NCBI GenBank assembly: GCA_011526365.1
Contig: WTIO01000059.1
Location: 50,791 to 114,790 of the forward strand
DNA length: 64,000 nt
Direction: 5' to 3'
Source of the DNA: Flavobacteriales bacterium
GTDB lineage: Bacteria > Bacteroidota > Bacteroidia > Flavobacteriales > Flavobacteriaceae
Part shown: in pieces, positions 1 to 12,016 of the stretch
Position numbering within the stretch: position 1 is the stretch's first letter
How the letters are laid out: the number at the start of each line of letters is the position of its first letter
Translations under genes and position numbers: made by a program
Notes under the pieces: model-generated
Seen by the model: the letters and a program-made list of their open reading frames with translations, nothing else
Databases searched by the model: none
Told to the model about the DNA's origin: nothing

Positions 1-1323
1 AAACTTTTTCTTAAAGACCTAAGCAAAAAAAATGCCCCTTTAGTAGTAATGGCAGCTGACGATGAAAACGACCACTACCTCCTTGAGAGTGAAGGCAACA
101 CCCTATTTCTTGTAACCAATTACAAAGCACCCAATCAGCGACTGGTTAAGGTGTCAGCAAAAAATCCTGCCAAAGAAAATTGGAAGGATGTTATTCCCAA
201 TAAAGAACACGTACTCAGTGTGACTTCTGGAGGAGGGTATTTTTTCGCTGAATATATGATAGATGCAGTATCACAAGTCTATCAATACGATTTTGATGGT
301 ACTAATTTGGGTAAAATTGAACTCCCAGGCGTGGGATCTACTTCTGGGTTTTCAGGAAAAAAAGAAGATAACACCCTCTACTACCGCTTCACCAATTATG
401 CTACGCCTGGAGTAATTTATGCCTACACACCCAAAACTCAAGAAAGCAAGCTCTACTGGGAGCCCCCAATTGATTTTACCCCCAGTGATTATGTTTCTAC
501 TCAGGTGTTTTACACCTCTAAGGATGGTACTAAAGTACCAATGATTATCACCCACAAGAAAGGACTAAAACTAAACGGAAAAAACCCTACAATTCTGTAT
601 GGTTACGGAGGATTTAACGTCAGTTTAACCCCGCGATTTAGCACACAAAATGCGGTGTGGCTGGAACAGGGAGGAATTTATGCCGTGCCCAACCTCAGAG
701 GGGGTGGCGAATACGGAAAAGCATGGCATAAGGCCGGTACACAAATGCAAAAGCAAAATGTATTTGACGACTTTATTGCTGCTGCAGAATACCTAATTGA
801 AGAAAACTATACGTCATCCGACTATTTGGCCATTCGTGGGGGATCCAACGGGGGGCTTTTAGTGGGTGCCACAATGACGCAACGCCCCGAATTAATGAAA
901 GTAGCACTACCCGCTGTTGGTGTGCTCGATATGCTGCGCTACCACACCTTTACTGCTGGTGCAGGCTGGGCCTATGATTATGGTACAGCGGAGGGTTCAA
1001 AGGAAATGTTTGACTATTTAAAAGGGTATTCTCCTGTACATAATGTAACCCCCGGTGTGGCCTACCCTGCCACCCTAATTACCACAGGGGATCATGATGA
1101 CCGTGTGGTGCCAGCGCACTCCTTTAAATTTGCTGCTGAACTTCAAGACAAACATCAGGGAAGCAACCCTGTACTCATTCGCATTGAAACCAATGCCGGG
1201 CATGGGGCCGGTACTCCTGTAAGCAAACGCATTGAACAAGCAGCCGATATTTTTGGGTTTACCCTATACAATATGGGATTTCGCGTACTCCCCGAAAAGA
1301 CACAGGGAAAAATTAAGGGGTGA
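1..1323 (+). CDS. Prolyl oligopeptidase (S9A family), C-terminal part; gene starts left of the window
   Basis: Frame open from base 1 ([21 protein letters not shown]...); GGSNGGLL nucleophile motif, [23 protein letters not shown] and C-terminal GHGAGTP typical of prolyl endopeptidases. Confidence 0.93.
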   Translation, partial: KLFLKDLSKKNAPLVVMAADDENDHYLLESEGNTLFLVTNYKAPNQRLVKVSAKNPAKENWKDVIPNKEHVLSVTSGGGYFFAEYMIDAVSQVYQYDFDGTNLGKIELPGVGSTSGFSGKKEDNTLYYRFTNYATPGVIYAYTPKTQESKLYWEPPIDFTPSDYVSTQVFYTSKDGTKVPMIITHKKGLKLNGKNPTILYGYGGFNVSLTPRFSTQNAVWLEQGGIYAVPNLRGGGEYGKAWHKAGTQMQKQNVFDDFIAAAEYLIEENYTSSDYLAIRGGSNGGLLVGATMTQRPELMKVALPAVGVLDMLRYHTFTAGAGWAYDYGTAEGSKEMFDYLKGYSPVHNVTPGVAYPATLITTGDHDDRVVPAHSFKFAAELQDKHQGSNPVLIRIETNAGHGAGTPVSKRIEQAADIFGFTLYNMGFRVLPEKTQGKIKG

Positions 1324-1330
1324 TTAATTG

Positions 1331-2953
1331 CTAGGCGTACATCTTTTCCCGTAGGTCCTTCACTTTAGGGTCCTGCATATAATCGTCAAAGGTTGTGTAA
1401 CGGTCAATAGCGCCCTGAGGGGTCAGCTCTAAAATCCTGTTCCCCACGGTTTGCGCAAAAGCATGATCGTGTGTGGCACACAACAGTGTTCCCTTAAAGT
1501 TTTTTAAGCTGTTGTTAAATGCAGTAATGGTTTCCAAATCTAAATGGTTGGTTGGCTCGTCTAGCATGAGTACATTGGCCCGCGTCATCATCATACGCGA
1601 AAGCATGCAACGCACTTTTTCACCCCCAGACAGAACGTTAGATCCCTTGAGTGCTTCTTCCCCACTAAAAAGCATTTTCCCTAAAAACCCGCGTAAATAG
1701 ACTTCCTCGCGTTCTTCATCGGTTTTGGCCCACTGTCGCAGCCAATCCACCAAATTCATAGCGTCAGAAAAGTAATCGTCATGATTAAGAGGCAAGTAAG
1801 CGGTTTGTGTGGTCACTCCCCAATCTACTTTTCCTGTGTCGGGCTTTAATTGCTGGTTAATGATCTCAAAAAAAGCAGTTACAGCGCGGGAGTCTTTTGA
1901 AAATACAATCACCTTGTCCCCTTTGGCCAAATTGATGTTTACCTTGGAGAACAATTGTTCGCCTTCCATTGCATAGGAAAGAGATTCTACATTAAGGATT
2001 TGGTCTCCCGCCTGACGTTCCTGTTCAAAAATCAGTGCAGGATATCTTCTGCTGGAAGGCCGAATTTCCTCAATATTTAACTTTTCAATCATTTTTTTAC
2101 GGGAAGTAGCCTGTTTGGATTTTGCTACATTGGCGGAAAAACGAGCAATAAATTCCTGCAGCTCCTTCTTCTTTTCTTCAGCTTTTTTGTTTTGCTGTGC
2201 CCGTTGACGCGCCGCCAACTGACTGGATTCATACCAAAAGGTGTAGTTCCCCGAATAGTGATTGATTTTTCCAAAGTCGATATCAGAAATATGGGTACAC
2301 ACGGCGTCTAAAAAATGACGGTCGTGCGAAACAACAATTACCGTGTGCTCATATTGGGCTAAAAAGGCTTCCAGCCAATTGATGGTTTCATAGTCCAGAT
2401 CGTTGGTGGGCTCGTCCATAATCAACACATCGGGAGTACCAAACAGGGCTTGAGCCAAAAGTACACGTACTTTTTGTTTTCCGTCCAAATCGGACATTTG
2501 CCCATAGTGCAAACTTTCAGGAATTCCTAAATTGGACAATAAGGTGGCGGCTTCACTATCAGCATTCCAACCATTCATTTCTTCAAATTCTAACTGCAAG
2601 GCCCCCACACGTTCCCCATCGGTATCAGAAAAATCCTCCTTGGCATAAATGGCCTCCATTTCACTTTTAACACGAAACAGCTCGGCATTTCCCCGTAAAA
2701 CTGTCTCCAGTACAGGAAAGGCATCGCAGGCGTTGTGGTTTTGTTCCAACACCGACAAGCGTTTGCCGGGTTCTAGCTGGATGTTGCCCGAATTGGGCTC
2801 TAAAACACCCGAAAGCACTTTTAAAAAAGTGGATTTTCCCGCACCATTGGCGCCAATTATTCCATAGCAGTTCCCCGCAGTGAAAGTAATATTGACCTCG
2901 TCAAATAAAATGCGTTTTCCAAATTGGACAGAAACGTTGTTGGCTGTTAACAT
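1331..2953 (-). CDS. ABC-F family ATP-binding protein (YbiT-like)
   Basis: Two ABC domains (GANGAGKST, DEPTNDLD, LSGGEKVR, DEPTNHLD), no TM segments; first signature degenerate (MSDLDGKQKVRVLLAQALF) as in YbiT-type. Start taken at MLTANNVSVQFGKR rather than the ORF-track Met. Confidence 0.92.
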   Translation of the reverse strand: MLTANNVSVQFGKRILFDEVNITFTAGNCYGIIGANGAGKSTFLKVLSGVLEPNSGNIQLEPGKRLSVLEQNHNACDAFPVLETVLRGNAELFRVKSEMEAIYAKEDFSDTDGERVGALQLEFEEMNGWNADSEAATLLSNLGIPESLHYGQMSDLDGKQKVRVLLAQALFGTPDVLIMDEPTNDLDYETINWLEAFLAQYEHTVIVVSHDRHFLDAVCTHISDIDFGKINHYSGNYTFWYESSQLAARQRAQQNKKAEEKKKELQEFIARFSANVAKSKQATSRKKMIEKLNIEEIRPSSRRYPALIFEQERQAGDQILNVESLSYAMEGEQLFSKVNINLAKGDKVIVFSKDSRAVTAFFEIINQQLKPDTGKVDWGVTTQTAYLPLNHDDYFSDAMNLVDWLRQWAKTDEEREEVYLRGFLGKMLFSGEEALKGSNVLSGGEKVRCMLSRMMMTRANVLMLDEPTNHLDLETITAFNNSLKNFKGTLLCATHDHAFAQTVGNRILELTPQGAIDRYTTFDDYMQDPKVKDLREKMYA

Positions 2954-3057
2954 TTGGTAATTTTTTCGCAAAAGTAAACAAAACCACTGGAGTGCCATGA
3001 CTTTTTTTTACCTTCGAATGGTGTGCATAAGAACCCTTAGTATTTGATTGTAAGCCG

Positions 3058-4449
3058 ATGAAAAATAGCCAGATTTCAACTTTCACCTTTCTTCTTTTAG
3101 CCTTTTTTATTTTCGGTAGCAGCTGTACACGAACTACCAACGAAGGTTTATTCTTTGGCGGGCAAATCATCAATCCAACAGCCCCCTATGTTACCCTCTA
3201 CAAGGATAATGTTGCCATTGACTGCCTACTGCTCAATGAAGACAACCGATTTTTTAAGCAGTACGACAGTCTTGTGGACGGTATTTATACCCTAGAACAC
3301 ATCCCACACCACCAATCTATTTTTATAGAAAAAGGAGATAGTATGTGGGTGCGCATCAATACCAGTGCATTTCAGGAATCAGCAGTTTTTTCCGGTAAGG
3401 GGGCTCCAAAAAACAATTTCCTCATCGAATTGGAATTGCAGTTGGAACGGGAAAATGATTTTTTGGCAGGAATGTATTCTGAAAATCAGTTGGTTTTTAA
3501 GCGAATCATTGATTCATTAAAAGAAGAAAAACGCCTACTGTGGAAACAATTGGATAGTTTTAATGCGCAAACCACTTTTGCTAAAGACATCACCCGTTCT
3601 GCCTTCATTTATCCTTATGCTACGCGCTTGGAACGCTATGCCCTACTGCGTGGTACCCAATGGAATGCAGCGGAAGACAGTGTGTTTTTTGACTTTAGAA
3701 GTTCCTTAGACTTCAACGCCAACGATTTATCCTTTTTTGATCCTTACATTAATTACCTGCTCAATTACCTCAATCAGGAGGTGTTGGACAGTGGACAAAA
3801 CTATTTCCTTGCCCAACAAGAATCGGAGCACAATTACAAGCGAATGCAGTTGATTGACGCTGCAATTAAAGGGGAAGACCTGCGCAATAACTTGTCGCGT
3901 GCTGTAGCCCTGGAAGAAATCTTAAATTTTGAAAATCACAAGTTGCACAGTGACTTTTTGGATTTGTATTTCAAGATAAACAGTTCGCCTTCATATTTAA
4001 AAGAAGTTACTGCAATCCATAAGGACATTGATGACTTGCGCATTGGGGCGCAACTGCCCGAGATCGAATTACAAAACAGCAGCATGAAAAAGGTTAAAAG
4101 CAATTTGCTTTTTGATGGACGCCCAGTAGTCATTTACTTTTGGTCGCAAACCGAAATGAACCACTACAGAAAAACCATAGCGCAAACCCGAAAACTAAGC
4201 CAAAAATTCCCCCAATACCGTTTTATAGGGGTTTGCATTCAACCGTTTAATGCAATGGCACTGCAAGCCAACAATGTGATGGGCTTAAATGCTCAAGATC
4301 AGTTTGCAGCTTTTGAATTTGAAGAAATTAGTAAAAAATGGGTAATAACCTTACTCAATAAGGCGATAGTTACCGATGCGCAGGGAGGCATTATTGACGG
4401 CTTCGCCAATTATTTAGCCCCCAATTTTGAGGAGGTGCTCAACAACTAA
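3058..4449 (+). CDS. Lipoprotein with C-terminal thioredoxin-like fold lacking CxxC
   Basis: Signal peptide with lipobox-like SSC; C-terminal [16 protein letters not shown] region resembles TlpA/AhpC-type fold without catalytic Cys. Confidence 0.6.
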   Translation: MKNSQISTFTFLLLAFFIFGSSCTRTTNEGLFFGGQIINPTAPYVTLYKDNVAIDCLLLNEDNRFFKQYDSLVDGIYTLEHIPHHQSIFIEKGDSMWVRINTSAFQESAVFSGKGAPKNNFLIELELQLERENDFLAGMYSENQLVFKRIIDSLKEEKRLLWKQLDSFNAQTTFAKDITRSAFIYPYATRLERYALLRGTQWNAAEDSVFFDFRSSLDFNANDLSFFDPYINYLLNYLNQEVLDSGQNYFLAQQESEHNYKRMQLIDAAIKGEDLRNNLSRAVALEEILNFENHKLHSDFLDLYFKINSSPSYLKEVTAIHKDIDDLRIGAQLPEIELQNSSMKKVKSNLLFDGRPVVIYFWSQTEMNHYRKTIAQTRKLSQKFPQYRFIGVCIQPFNAMALQANNVMGLNAQDQFAAFEFEEISKKWVITLLNKAIVTDAQGGIIDGFANYLAPNFEEVLNN

Positions 4450-5099
4450 TTCCCTTTTTTATAATCGGCTAAGAATTTTTCTAAACCAATATCGGTCAAG
4501 GGGTGCTTCAATAAACCAGTGATAGCAGACAAGGGGCCTGTCATCACATCGGCTCCTGCATGGGCACAGGAAATGATATGCATCGTATGGCGAACAGAGG
4601 CCGCTAAAATTTCGGTTTCAAAGGCGTAATTGTCATAAATGTTACGGATATCCTCAATCAATTGGATGCCGTCGGTAGAAACATCGTCCAAGCGACCAAT
4701 GAATGGGGATACATAGGTGGCGCCCGCTTTTGCCGCCAAAAGTGCTTGCCCAGGAGAAAATACCAGAGTACAATTTGTTTTTATCCCTTTATCGGAAAAA
4801 TACTTTAGCGCCTTAACCCCTTCTTTAATCATAGGAATTTTCACCACAATTTGTGGGTGCAAGGCAGCCAGTGCCTCTCCTTCTTTTACCATACCTTCAA
4901 AATCTACAGCAATTACTTCTGCAGAAACATCTCCTTCCACAGCTTCACAAATGGACACATAGTGTTTGAGAATATGCTCATGTCCAGTGATACCCTCTTT
5001 TGCCATTAAGGAAGGGTTGGTGGTAACGCCATCAAGAATACCGAGGTCTTGGGCTTCCTTAATTTGATCGAGATTGGCGGTGTCAATAAAAAATTTCAT
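4446..5099 (-). CDS. Fructose-6-phosphate aldolase / small transaldolase
   Basis: [65 protein letters not shown]; 217 aa. Confidence 0.95.
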   Translation of the reverse strand: MKFFIDTANLDQIKEAQDLGILDGVTTNPSLMAKEGITGHEHILKHYVSICEAVEGDVSAEVIAVDFEGMVKEGEALAALHPQIVVKIPMIKEGVKALKYFSDKGIKTNCTLVFSPGQALLAAKAGATYVSPFIGRLDDVSTDGIQLIEDIRNIYDNYAFETEILAASVRHTMHIISCAHAGADVMTGPLSAITGLLKHPLTDIGLEKFLADYKKGN

Positions 5100-5110
5100 A
5101 AAGTATGGTG

Positions 5111-5917
5111 TTATAGTTTATAGTGATTGCGTAATAATTTTTCAAAAACTGTACTGGGTAAAATCCCTTTTAGAAAAATAGACAATTTTTGCATAAAAGG
5201 CCCCACGCGGTAATGAACTTTTCTTTTTTTAGTAGTGATGAGTTGTGCTATGACTTCAGCAACCTCCCTAGGGTCGTTGCCTTCGTCTACATGGGCATTC
5301 ATAGTATCTAAAGACCATTCATAGGCTTTAAAATAAGGAGATTCTTTTTTTAGGGGGCTATAATAGCGGCGGTCTGCAATGGCAGTAGCATAGTCTCCAG
5401 GGGCTAAAGTAACCACATCAATACCGAAGGCGCGTACTTCCATACGCAGGGCTTCAGACAGCAATTGTAGCGCCCCCTTTGAAGCACTATAAGCACCGCG
5501 AAAGGGTAGCCCCATAGAGGCACCAATGGAAGTAATATTAATAATTAGCCCTTGCTTTTTAGCACGCATCAGCGGCAGTACCTGCTGAATGACAGCCAAA
5601 GGGCCAAAGCAATTGGTATTAAAATGTGCTTGCAATGCCGCTTGTTCCAATTCTTCTACAGGACCAGTTATTCCTTGCCCTGCATTATTAATCAATACGT
5701 CCACACGGCCGTATTCTTTTTCCAAGCGCTGAACACAGCGCACAATACTTTTGGAGTCATTTAAATCTAAAGGCCAAAGGCTGTAGGAGTCCGGAGCGGG
5801 ATATTTTTTTGGGTCTCTACAAGTTCCAATTACGGTGTATCCTTTTTGGGCAAGGAAAGCCGCTGTAGATTTTCCCAATCCCGAGGAGGCGCCCGTAACG
5901 AATACTATTTTTGTCAA
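5111..5917 (-). CDS. Short-chain dehydrogenase/reductase
   Basis: [22 protein letters not shown] motifs; likely start TTG at 5917 ([13 protein letters not shown]) since the ORF-track start at 5938 runs into the SRP RNA. Confidence 0.88.
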   Translation of the reverse strand: MTKIVFVTGASSGLGKSTAAFLAQKGYTVIGTCRDPKKYPAPDSYSLWPLDLNDSKSIVRCVQRLEKEYGRVDVLINNAGQGITGPVEELEQAALQAHFNTNCFGPLAVIQQVLPLMRAKKQGLIINITSIGASMGLPFRGAYSASKGALQLLSEALRMEVRAFGIDVVTLAPGDYATAIADRRYYSPLKKESPYFKAYEWSLDTMNAHVDEGNDPREVAEVIAQLITTKKRKVHYRVGPFMQKLSIFLKGILPSTVFEKLLRNHYKL

Positions 5918-5932
5918 TGGATAATTAAAAAT

Positions 5933-6029
5933 GGGCAAGCGATCTGTATCACACCGCTACAACCGCCTACCCTTGCTGCGTTCCCGCCCTGGGGGGATTC
6001 GGCAGGAGCTGGTTGTACAGGACTTGCCC
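5933..6029 (-). ncRNA. ffs: Bacterial small signal recognition particle RNA (4.5S-like)
   Basis: Minus strand GGGCAAGTCCTGTACAACCAGCTCCTGCCGAATCCCCCCAGGGCGGGAACGCAGCAAGGGTAGGCGGTTGTAGCGGTGTGATACAGATCGCTTGCCC: complementary ends (GGGCAAG/CTTGCCC), long rod, conserved GGGCGGGAACGCAGCAAGGGU apical domain. Confidence 0.92.
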
Positions 6030-6033
6030 AGCA

Positions 6034-6063
6034 CAAAAATACAGTTTTTAGCACGGGCCACAA
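6034..6063 (-). promoter_or_regulatory. Bacteroidetes-type promoter of SRP RNA (TTG-N19-TATTTTTG)
   Basis: Minus strand TTG at 6063-6061, 19-nt spacer, TATTTTTG at 6041-6034 (consensus TAnnTTTG), RNA 5' end 5 nt downstream. Confidence 0.75.
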
Positions 6064-6110
6064 AGATTGGATTACTGAAATTTATTAAATACCTTCGTTT
6101 AAAACTTGTG

Positions 6111-7130
6111 ATGAAATACACGCTCCTCTTCTTGCTTCCCTGGCTTTTTTTAAAATGCGGTGATGCAAAAATTCCTTCCTATAAATTGCGCCTTAAAAGC
6201 AGTGCAAAACGCTTGAGCGCTGGAGACACCCTGCGCCTGCAAGTCCCTGATAAAAAACAGGTAATCGATTCAATACATTATTATTGGGACAGCACACCTA
6301 TTGCGGCAGTATATGCAATTCCCAAACAAAACTTAGGATCGCATACCGTGAGCGCCAAAGTGTATGCCGAAGGAAAAGTTACCACTGTGGAAAAACCAGT
6401 ACAGCTCCATGCCAGTAGTGCACCAGAGGTGTATACCTATACAATTAAAAACAGCTTTCCCCACGACACCGAGGCCTACACCCAAGGTTTAGAGTTTTAT
6501 CGGGATACACTCTACGAAAGCACAGGTTTAAGAGGACAATCTACCTTGCGGAAAGTAGACTATATCACGGGAGAAGTGCTACAACAAGAAAATCTTAATA
6601 AGGTCTATTTTGGAGAAGGCCTCACCCTACTCAACAAGGTGGCCTATCAATTGACCTGGCAAGAAAATATCGCCTTTGTTTACAACCCCGAAACTTTAGA
6701 AACCCTGCGTTCATTTTCTTATGAAAACAGCAAAGAAGGTTGGGGGCTGTGCAATGATGGTACCTATTTATACAAATCCGATGGCACCAATAAAATTTGG
6801 AAGCTCGACCCCGAAACAGGAAAGGAATTGAGCCATATTGAAGTGATGACCAATAAGGCAGCCCTCAACAAACTCAACGAATTGGAATGGATAAATGGAA
6901 AGATTTATGCCAACACCTACCAGTTTAATAAAGAAGTAGCCGTAATTGTAAATCCTACTTCCGGAGCGGTTGAAGGGGTCATCGACTTTACGGGATTAAA
7001 AGAAAAGGTAGATCAAATCCCCACGTTAAATGTCCTTAACGGTATTGCCTACCACCCTAAAAAAAAGACCCTCTTCGTAACGGGAAAAAATTGGAGTAAA
7101 CTCTTTGAAGTGGTGCTCGAAAAGAAATAA
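6111..7130 (+). CDS. Glutaminyl-peptide cyclotransferase (glutamine cyclotransferase family)
   Basis: HDTEAYTQGLEFY, ESTGLRGQSTLRKVD, LNELEWINGKIYANTY, LNGIAYHPKKKTLFVTGKNWSKLFEV; start set at MKYTLLFLLPWLFLKCG because the upstream part of the ORF is antisense SRP RNA. Confidence 0.9.
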   Translation: MKYTLLFLLPWLFLKCGDAKIPSYKLRLKSSAKRLSAGDTLRLQVPDKKQVIDSIHYYWDSTPIAAVYAIPKQNLGSHTVSAKVYAEGKVTTVEKPVQLHASSAPEVYTYTIKNSFPHDTEAYTQGLEFYRDTLYESTGLRGQSTLRKVDYITGEVLQQENLNKVYFGEGLTLLNKVAYQLTWQENIAFVYNPETLETLRSFSYENSKEGWGLCNDGTYLYKSDGTNKIWKLDPETGKELSHIEVMTNKAALNKLNELEWINGKIYANTYQFNKEVAVIVNPTSGAVEGVIDFTGLKEKVDQIPTLNVLNGIAYHPKKKTLFVTGKNWSKLFEVVLEKK

Positions 7131-7531
7131 TGGCAGCACCCAAAATATTTCAACAAACCTTAAAGGTAACAGCAGCGCATATAGACGGACTACATCACGT
7201 AAATAATGTACAATACTTGTACTGGGTACAAGAAATTGCCAAGGCCCATTGGCGTGAAATCACCAATAACACCGTCATGGAAGGCGTGTGGGTGGTACGA
7301 CAACACAATATTGTTTACAAAAAACCTGCCTACGAGGGGGACATTCTAAAAATCAGCACTTTTGTTCGCTCTCTTAAGGGGCCACTATCGGAGCGGATAG
7401 TGCATATTCACAATACAGAAAACAATACCTTATTGGTGCAGTGTACAACCCAGTGGTGTTTTATAGAAGCCGCAACGCGTAAGGTGTTGCCCGCTCCTGC
7501 TCTTCTCAAAGAGTTTGTACTGCCAGAATAG
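7130..7531 (+). CDS. Acyl-CoA thioesterase, hotdog fold (4HBT family)
   Basis: 133 aa; LHHVNNVQYLYWVQEIAKAHW resembles the 4HBT motif. Confidence 0.85.
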   Translation: MAAPKIFQQTLKVTAAHIDGLHHVNNVQYLYWVQEIAKAHWREITNNTVMEGVWVVRQHNIVYKKPAYEGDILKISTFVRSLKGPLSERIVHIHNTENNTLLVQCTTQWCFIEAATRKVLPAPALLKEFVLPE

Positions 7532-7533
7532 TT

Positions 7534-8805
7534 TTAGACTTGAAATAATGGACGGTGCGACATAAAGGCATGCACTTCTTGTGCCACCGCTTCAATTGTG
7601 GCACTATCTTCAGCATTTTCAATTACCCGATCAACAAATGCTACCACTGTTTCCATATCTGCTTCAACTAAACCACGCGTAGTAATGGCAGCAGTTCCAA
7701 AACGAATACCCGAAGTCACAAATGGAGAGCGATCGTCAAAGGGTACCATATTTTTATTGGCGGTTATTTCGGCTTGTACTAAGGCCGCTTCGGCAGCTTT
7801 GCCAGTAATTCCTTTATTACGCAGGTCAATAAGCATCATATGATTATCGGTACCCCCAGAAATAATGTGGTAGTCTCGGGCCACTAGAGCTTTTGCCATG
7901 GCCTGTGCATTTTTTTGCACCTGTTCCATATAGCTTTTATATCCGGGCTGCAAGGCTTCTCCAAAAGCTACGGCTTTAGCGGCTACAACGTGCTCCAAAG
8001 GCCCCCCTTGATTGCCGGGAAATACAGCCAAATCTAATAAAGCAGACATTTTACGGAGACTGCCATTTTTTAAAGTAATACCAAAAGGATTGTCAAAATC
8101 CTGCCCCATTAATATCAACCCCCCACGAGGGCCACGTAAGGTTTTGTGGGTGGTGGTGGTCACCACATGACAATGCGGTAAGGGATTGTTGAGCAAACCC
8201 GTAGCAATTAGCCCCGATGGATGCGAAATATCTGCCAATAAGAAGGCGCCTATAGCATCGGCGATTTCACGAAAACGCTTAAAGTCAATATCGCGAGAGT
8301 AGGCCGACGCTCCTGCAATGAGCATTTTGGGTTGTACTTCTTCGGCGATTTTAGCAATCGTATCGTAATTTAAACGTCCTGTCTCTTTTTCTACCCCGTA
8401 AAAATGCGCTTTGTACAAACGTCCCGAAAAATTCACGGGAGACCCATGGGTTAAATGCCCTCCATGCGCGAGGTCAAAACCGAGGATTTTGTCACCAGGA
8501 TTTAAAAATGCATGGAACACTGCCGTATTCGCCTGAGATCCCGAATGGGGTTGCACGTTGGCATACGCAGCGCCAAAAAGTTCTTTTGCTCGGTCTATAG
8601 CAAGTTGTTCGATCTCGTCAACTACTTCACAACCACCGTAATACCGCTTCCCGGGATAGCCCTCAGCATATTTGTTGGTAAGTACCGAACCCGTAGCTTC
8701 CATCACTGCAGGGCTTGTAAAATTCTCAGAAGCAATAAGTTCTATACCATTGCGCTGTCGTTGATCTTCTTTTGCGATTAAATCAAAAACCAGGGCGTCC
8801 TTCAT
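7534..8805 (-). CDS. glyA: Serine hydroxymethyltransferase
   Basis: [53 protein letters not shown]. Confidence 0.98.
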   Translation of the reverse strand: MKDALVFDLIAKEDQRQRNGIELIASENFTSPAVMEATGSVLTNKYAEGYPGKRYYGGCEVVDEIEQLAIDRAKELFGAAYANVQPHSGSQANTAVFHAFLNPGDKILGFDLAHGGHLTHGSPVNFSGRLYKAHFYGVEKETGRLNYDTIAKIAEEVQPKMLIAGASAYSRDIDFKRFREIADAIGAFLLADISHPSGLIATGLLNNPLPHCHVVTTTTHKTLRGPRGGLILMGQDFDNPFGITLKNGSLRKMSALLDLAVFPGNQGGPLEHVVAAKAVAFGEALQPGYKSYMEQVQKNAQAMAKALVARDYHIISGGTDNHMMLIDLRNKGITGKAAEAALVQAEITANKNMVPFDDRSPFVTSGIRFGTAAITTRGLVEADMETVVAFVDRVIENAEDSATIEAVAQEVHAFMSHRPLFQV

Positions 8806-8898
8806 CTAGTTCAAATTTTGTCAAAATTAGCAATTATCAACTTGTTGCACCCCGAAAAACGTCCCATTTTTATTAACTTATCCCAAATTAATTAACAG

Positions 8899-9110
8899 AT
8901 GCCCAAATCGTTATACCTACTAACACTATGCCTATGCTTTGGCTGTGTTACCGTTCAATCTACCCAAAAACAGCAGCGGTATTGGGTGTTTACATTTATG
9001 GGCGTGCTGCAGACAACTTTGTAAAACGCTATCCAAAACCCCTACTCGCCTCGGCCCTACACCCGATTTGCTCGCTCCCGTAATTCATGAGCTAGAACAG
9101 GACAATATGT
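8899..9110 (+). pseudogene. Possible decayed secreted-protein gene remnant
   Basis: ATG at 8899 gives signal peptide MPKSLYLLTLCLCFGCVTVQSTQKQQRYWVFTFMG..., stop at 9024; other frames stay open with protein-like text (GRAADNFVKRYPKPLLASALHP, PTPDLLAPVIHELEQDN), suggesting frameshifts and truncation. Confidence 0.35.
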
Positions 9111-9196
9111 CTTGATTTACAACATATTAACCGCCATTTCGACAGGTTTTTTCGGCTGGAATAGCTTTTGATTGCTTCCGAACAAAAAACAACCCC

Positions 9197-11806
9197 ATGA
9201 ATACAAACCAGTTTACCCTAAAATCACAGGAGGTATTGCAAAATGCACAGCTGTTAGCCCAAAAACAAGGTCATCAAGCAGTGGATGAAGCCCATTTAAT
9301 GCATGCTCTCCTCACCTCCGATGATACTGTTATACCTTTTGTTTTAAAGCAATTGGAAATCAAAAAAGAGCAATTGCTGGAGCAAACAGAAAAACTCCTA
9401 GCAACCTATCCTAAAGTCAGTGGTGCCCCCCAAAACATTTCCCAAAAAGCAGGGAATATCCTTTTAAGCGCTACTAAAACCGCCCAAAAAAATGGGGATG
9501 ACTACGTAGCCACCGATCATTTGTTTTTAGTGCTGTGCGAAAGTAAGAGCCCCTTGGCGGATTGGTTAAAACAACAGGGCGCAACTGTAAAAAATTGTGC
9601 CGCAGCAATAGCAAAATTGCGCCAAGGGGAAAAGGTGTCCTCAGCTTCTTCCGAAGACACCTTTAATGCCTTAGAAAAATATGCTGTAGACCTAACCAAA
9701 AGTGCCCGAGAGGGAAAGCTAGACCCCGTAATTGGGCGTGATGACGAAATTCGCCGTTTGCTGCAAATTCTTTCGCGTCGCACCAAAAACAATCCCATAC
9801 TTGTTGGGGAGCCCGGTACAGGTAAAACCGCTATAGCCGAAGGGTTAGCCCATCGTGTGATTGATGGAGATGTCCCAGAAAACCTCAAGGACAAGCGCAT
9901 TTTTTCCCTAGACATGGGCGCCCTAATAGCAGGAGCCAAATACAAGGGTGAATTTGAAGAACGTTTAAAAGGGGTGGTAAAAGAGGTCACTCAAAGTGAT
10001 GGCAGCATATTGCTTTTTATAGATGAAATACACACCCTAGTGGGTGCGGGTGGCGGTGAAGGCGCTATGGATGCCGCCAACATTTTAAAGCCTGCGCTAG
10101 CACGTGGCGAGTTGCGTGCTATTGGGGCTACCACCCTGGATGAATTTCAAAAGTATTTTGAAAAAGACAAGGCCTTGGAACGCCGCTTTCAAAAAGTAAC
10201 TGTAGACGAACCCAGTGTAGATGATGCCATATCTATTTTAAGGGGCATTAAAGAAAAGTACGAAACCCATCATAAGGTACGCATTAAGGACGAAGCCATA
10301 GTGGGGGCTGTGGCCCTCTCCCACCGCTATATTTCCAACCGCTTTTTACCCGACAAGGCCATCGACCTTATGGACGAAGCGGCTTCAAAACTGCGAATGG
10401 AAATCAATTCTAAACCAGAAGAATTGGATGCCTTAGACCGAAGAATACGCCAATTGGAAATTGAACTGGTGGCCATCACCCGCGAAAAAGACGAGAATAA
10501 AATTAATGCCTTAACCAAAGAATTGGCGGATTTAAAAGAGGAACGCAGCAGTATTGCCTCCAGATGGGAGTATGAAAAAGGACTTGTAGATAAAATGCAA
10601 ACGGCCAAACAAAACATTGAAACCTTTAAGCAAGATGCTTCACGAGCAGAACGCGAAGGGCGCTTTGATGCGGTGGCAGAACTGCGGTACGGGAAAATTA
10701 AGGATGCCGAACAAGAAATTGCCCAAATTCAAGAAGAATTAAACCGCATTGACAACCAAGAGGCCATGATTAAGGAAGAGGTAACCTACGATGATATCGC
10801 TGAGGTAGTTGCCAAATGGACGGGCATACCAGTGAGTAAAATGCTACAATCGGACCGAGAACGGCTGCTTCATTTAGAAACTCATTTACGCCAACGCTTA
10901 GTGGGGCAAGAAGAGGCTGTCCGAACGGTTAGTGATGCCATACGACGCAGTAGAGCCGGTTTGCAGGATCAAAACCGCCCCATTGGGAGTTTCTTGTTTT
11001 TAGGAACTACAGGGGTTGGAAAAACCGAATTGGCCAAAGCATTGGCGGAAGTGCTTTTTGACGATGCCAACAACATCACCCGTATTGATATGAGTGAATA
11101 CCAAGAACGGCACGCTGTAAGTAGATTAATTGGAGCTCCTCCGGGCTACGTGGGCTATGATGAAGGTGGACAACTTACCGAAGCAGTGCGAAGAAAGCCC
11201 TACTCTGTAATATTATTGGATGAAATTGAAAAAGCCCACCCCGACACCTTTAACATACTGCTACAACTTCTAGATGAAGGCCGATTAACGGACAACAAAG
11301 GACGTACGGCAGATTTTAAAAATACCCTAGTGATTATGACTAGTAACTTAGGGAGTGACGCCATTTTAGCTGCGTTTACACGGCACAAATCCTTTCAAAC
11401 AGCAGAAAACGAAGCTCGAAAAGCGGTACTTGAGTTATTGCAACAACGCATCCGCCCCGAGTTTTTAAACCGTATTGACGACATTTTACTGTTTTCGCCG
11501 CTAACACGGCAGGAAATCCAACAAATCGTTCAACTGCAATTTAACCGCATTGCAAGCAGCTTAAAAGCACAAAACATTACCATTCAAGCTACTCCAGCAG
11601 CTTTAGAACTATTGGCACAAAAAGGGTTTGACCCACAATACGGTGGACGACCAGTGAAAAGAACTTTGCAAAAAGAAGTGATTAACCCCTTGAGTAAGGC
11701 CATCCTGGCAAATGAATTGCATACGGACCAAACTGTGCTTGTAGCTGTTGAGGAAGACCGTATCGTGTTTAAAAACACACCAAAAGAACAGGAAAAAGAA
11801 AAATAA
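9197..11806 (+). CDS. clpB: ATP-dependent chaperone ClpB
   Basis: Clp N domain, GEPGTGKT and GTTGVGKT Walker A motifs, coiled-coil M domain, [27 protein letters not shown]. Confidence 0.98.
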   Translation: MNTNQFTLKSQEVLQNAQLLAQKQGHQAVDEAHLMHALLTSDDTVIPFVLKQLEIKKEQLLEQTEKLLATYPKVSGAPQNISQKAGNILLSATKTAQKNGDDYVATDHLFLVLCESKSPLADWLKQQGATVKNCAAAIAKLRQGEKVSSASSEDTFNALEKYAVDLTKSAREGKLDPVIGRDDEIRRLLQILSRRTKNNPILVGEPGTGKTAIAEGLAHRVIDGDVPENLKDKRIFSLDMGALIAGAKYKGEFEERLKGVVKEVTQSDGSILLFIDEIHTLVGAGGGEGAMDAANILKPALARGELRAIGATTLDEFQKYFEKDKALERRFQKVTVDEPSVDDAISILRGIKEKYETHHKVRIKDEAIVGAVALSHRYISNRFLPDKAIDLMDEAASKLRMEINSKPEELDALDRRIRQLEIELVAITREKDENKINALTKELADLKEERSSIASRWEYEKGLVDKMQTAKQNIETFKQDASRAEREGRFDAVAELRYGKIKDAEQEIAQIQEELNRIDNQEAMIKEEVTYDDIAEVVAKWTGIPVSKMLQSDRERLLHLETHLRQRLVGQEEAVRTVSDAIRRSRAGLQDQNRPIGSFLFLGTTGVGKTELAKALAEVLFDDANNITRIDMSEYQERHAVSRLIGAPPGYVGYDEGGQLTEAVRRKPYSVILLDEIEKAHPDTFNILLQLLDEGRLTDNKGRTADFKNTLVIMTSNLGSDAILAAFTRHKSFQTAENEARKAVLELLQQRIRPEFLNRIDDILLFSPLTRQEIQQIVQLQFNRIASSLKAQNITIQATPAALELLAQKGFDPQYGGRPVKRTLQKEVINPLSKAILANELHTDQTVLVAVEEDRIVFKNTPKEQEKEK

Positions 11807-12016
11807 TAATTTATTAAACAATCACTTCAAAAACTCTATTCAATACACTTATAATCAATATTTTGATATTTAAATATAAGAATTAATTATGGTGTCCCTA
11901 CAGCTGTTTTTACCGTCAAAACACACTATTACCCCCACCTTCTGCCCCAGGGATTTCGCAATGAACAACAAGCAGTTGGCAGTCGGCATACCTTAAAAAA
12001 ATTGTACCTTCGGCCT

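Noticed and set aside
5846-6088. Plus-strand 80-aa ORF
   Set aside because: Overlaps antisense to the SRP RNA and SDR gene; no protein-like features.
5931-6110. N-terminal extension of the glutamine cyclotransferase ORF
   Set aside because: Sequence is the reverse complement of SRP RNA and its promoter; a signal peptide starts at Met 6111.
9111-9196. HrcA/CIRCE element upstream of clpB
   Set aside because: No TTAGCACTC-N9-GAGTGCTAA-like inverted repeat found.
9517-9990. Minus-strand 157-aa ORF within clpB
   Set aside because: Antisense shadow ORF of a strongly conserved gene; low-complexity Ser/Arg-rich translation.
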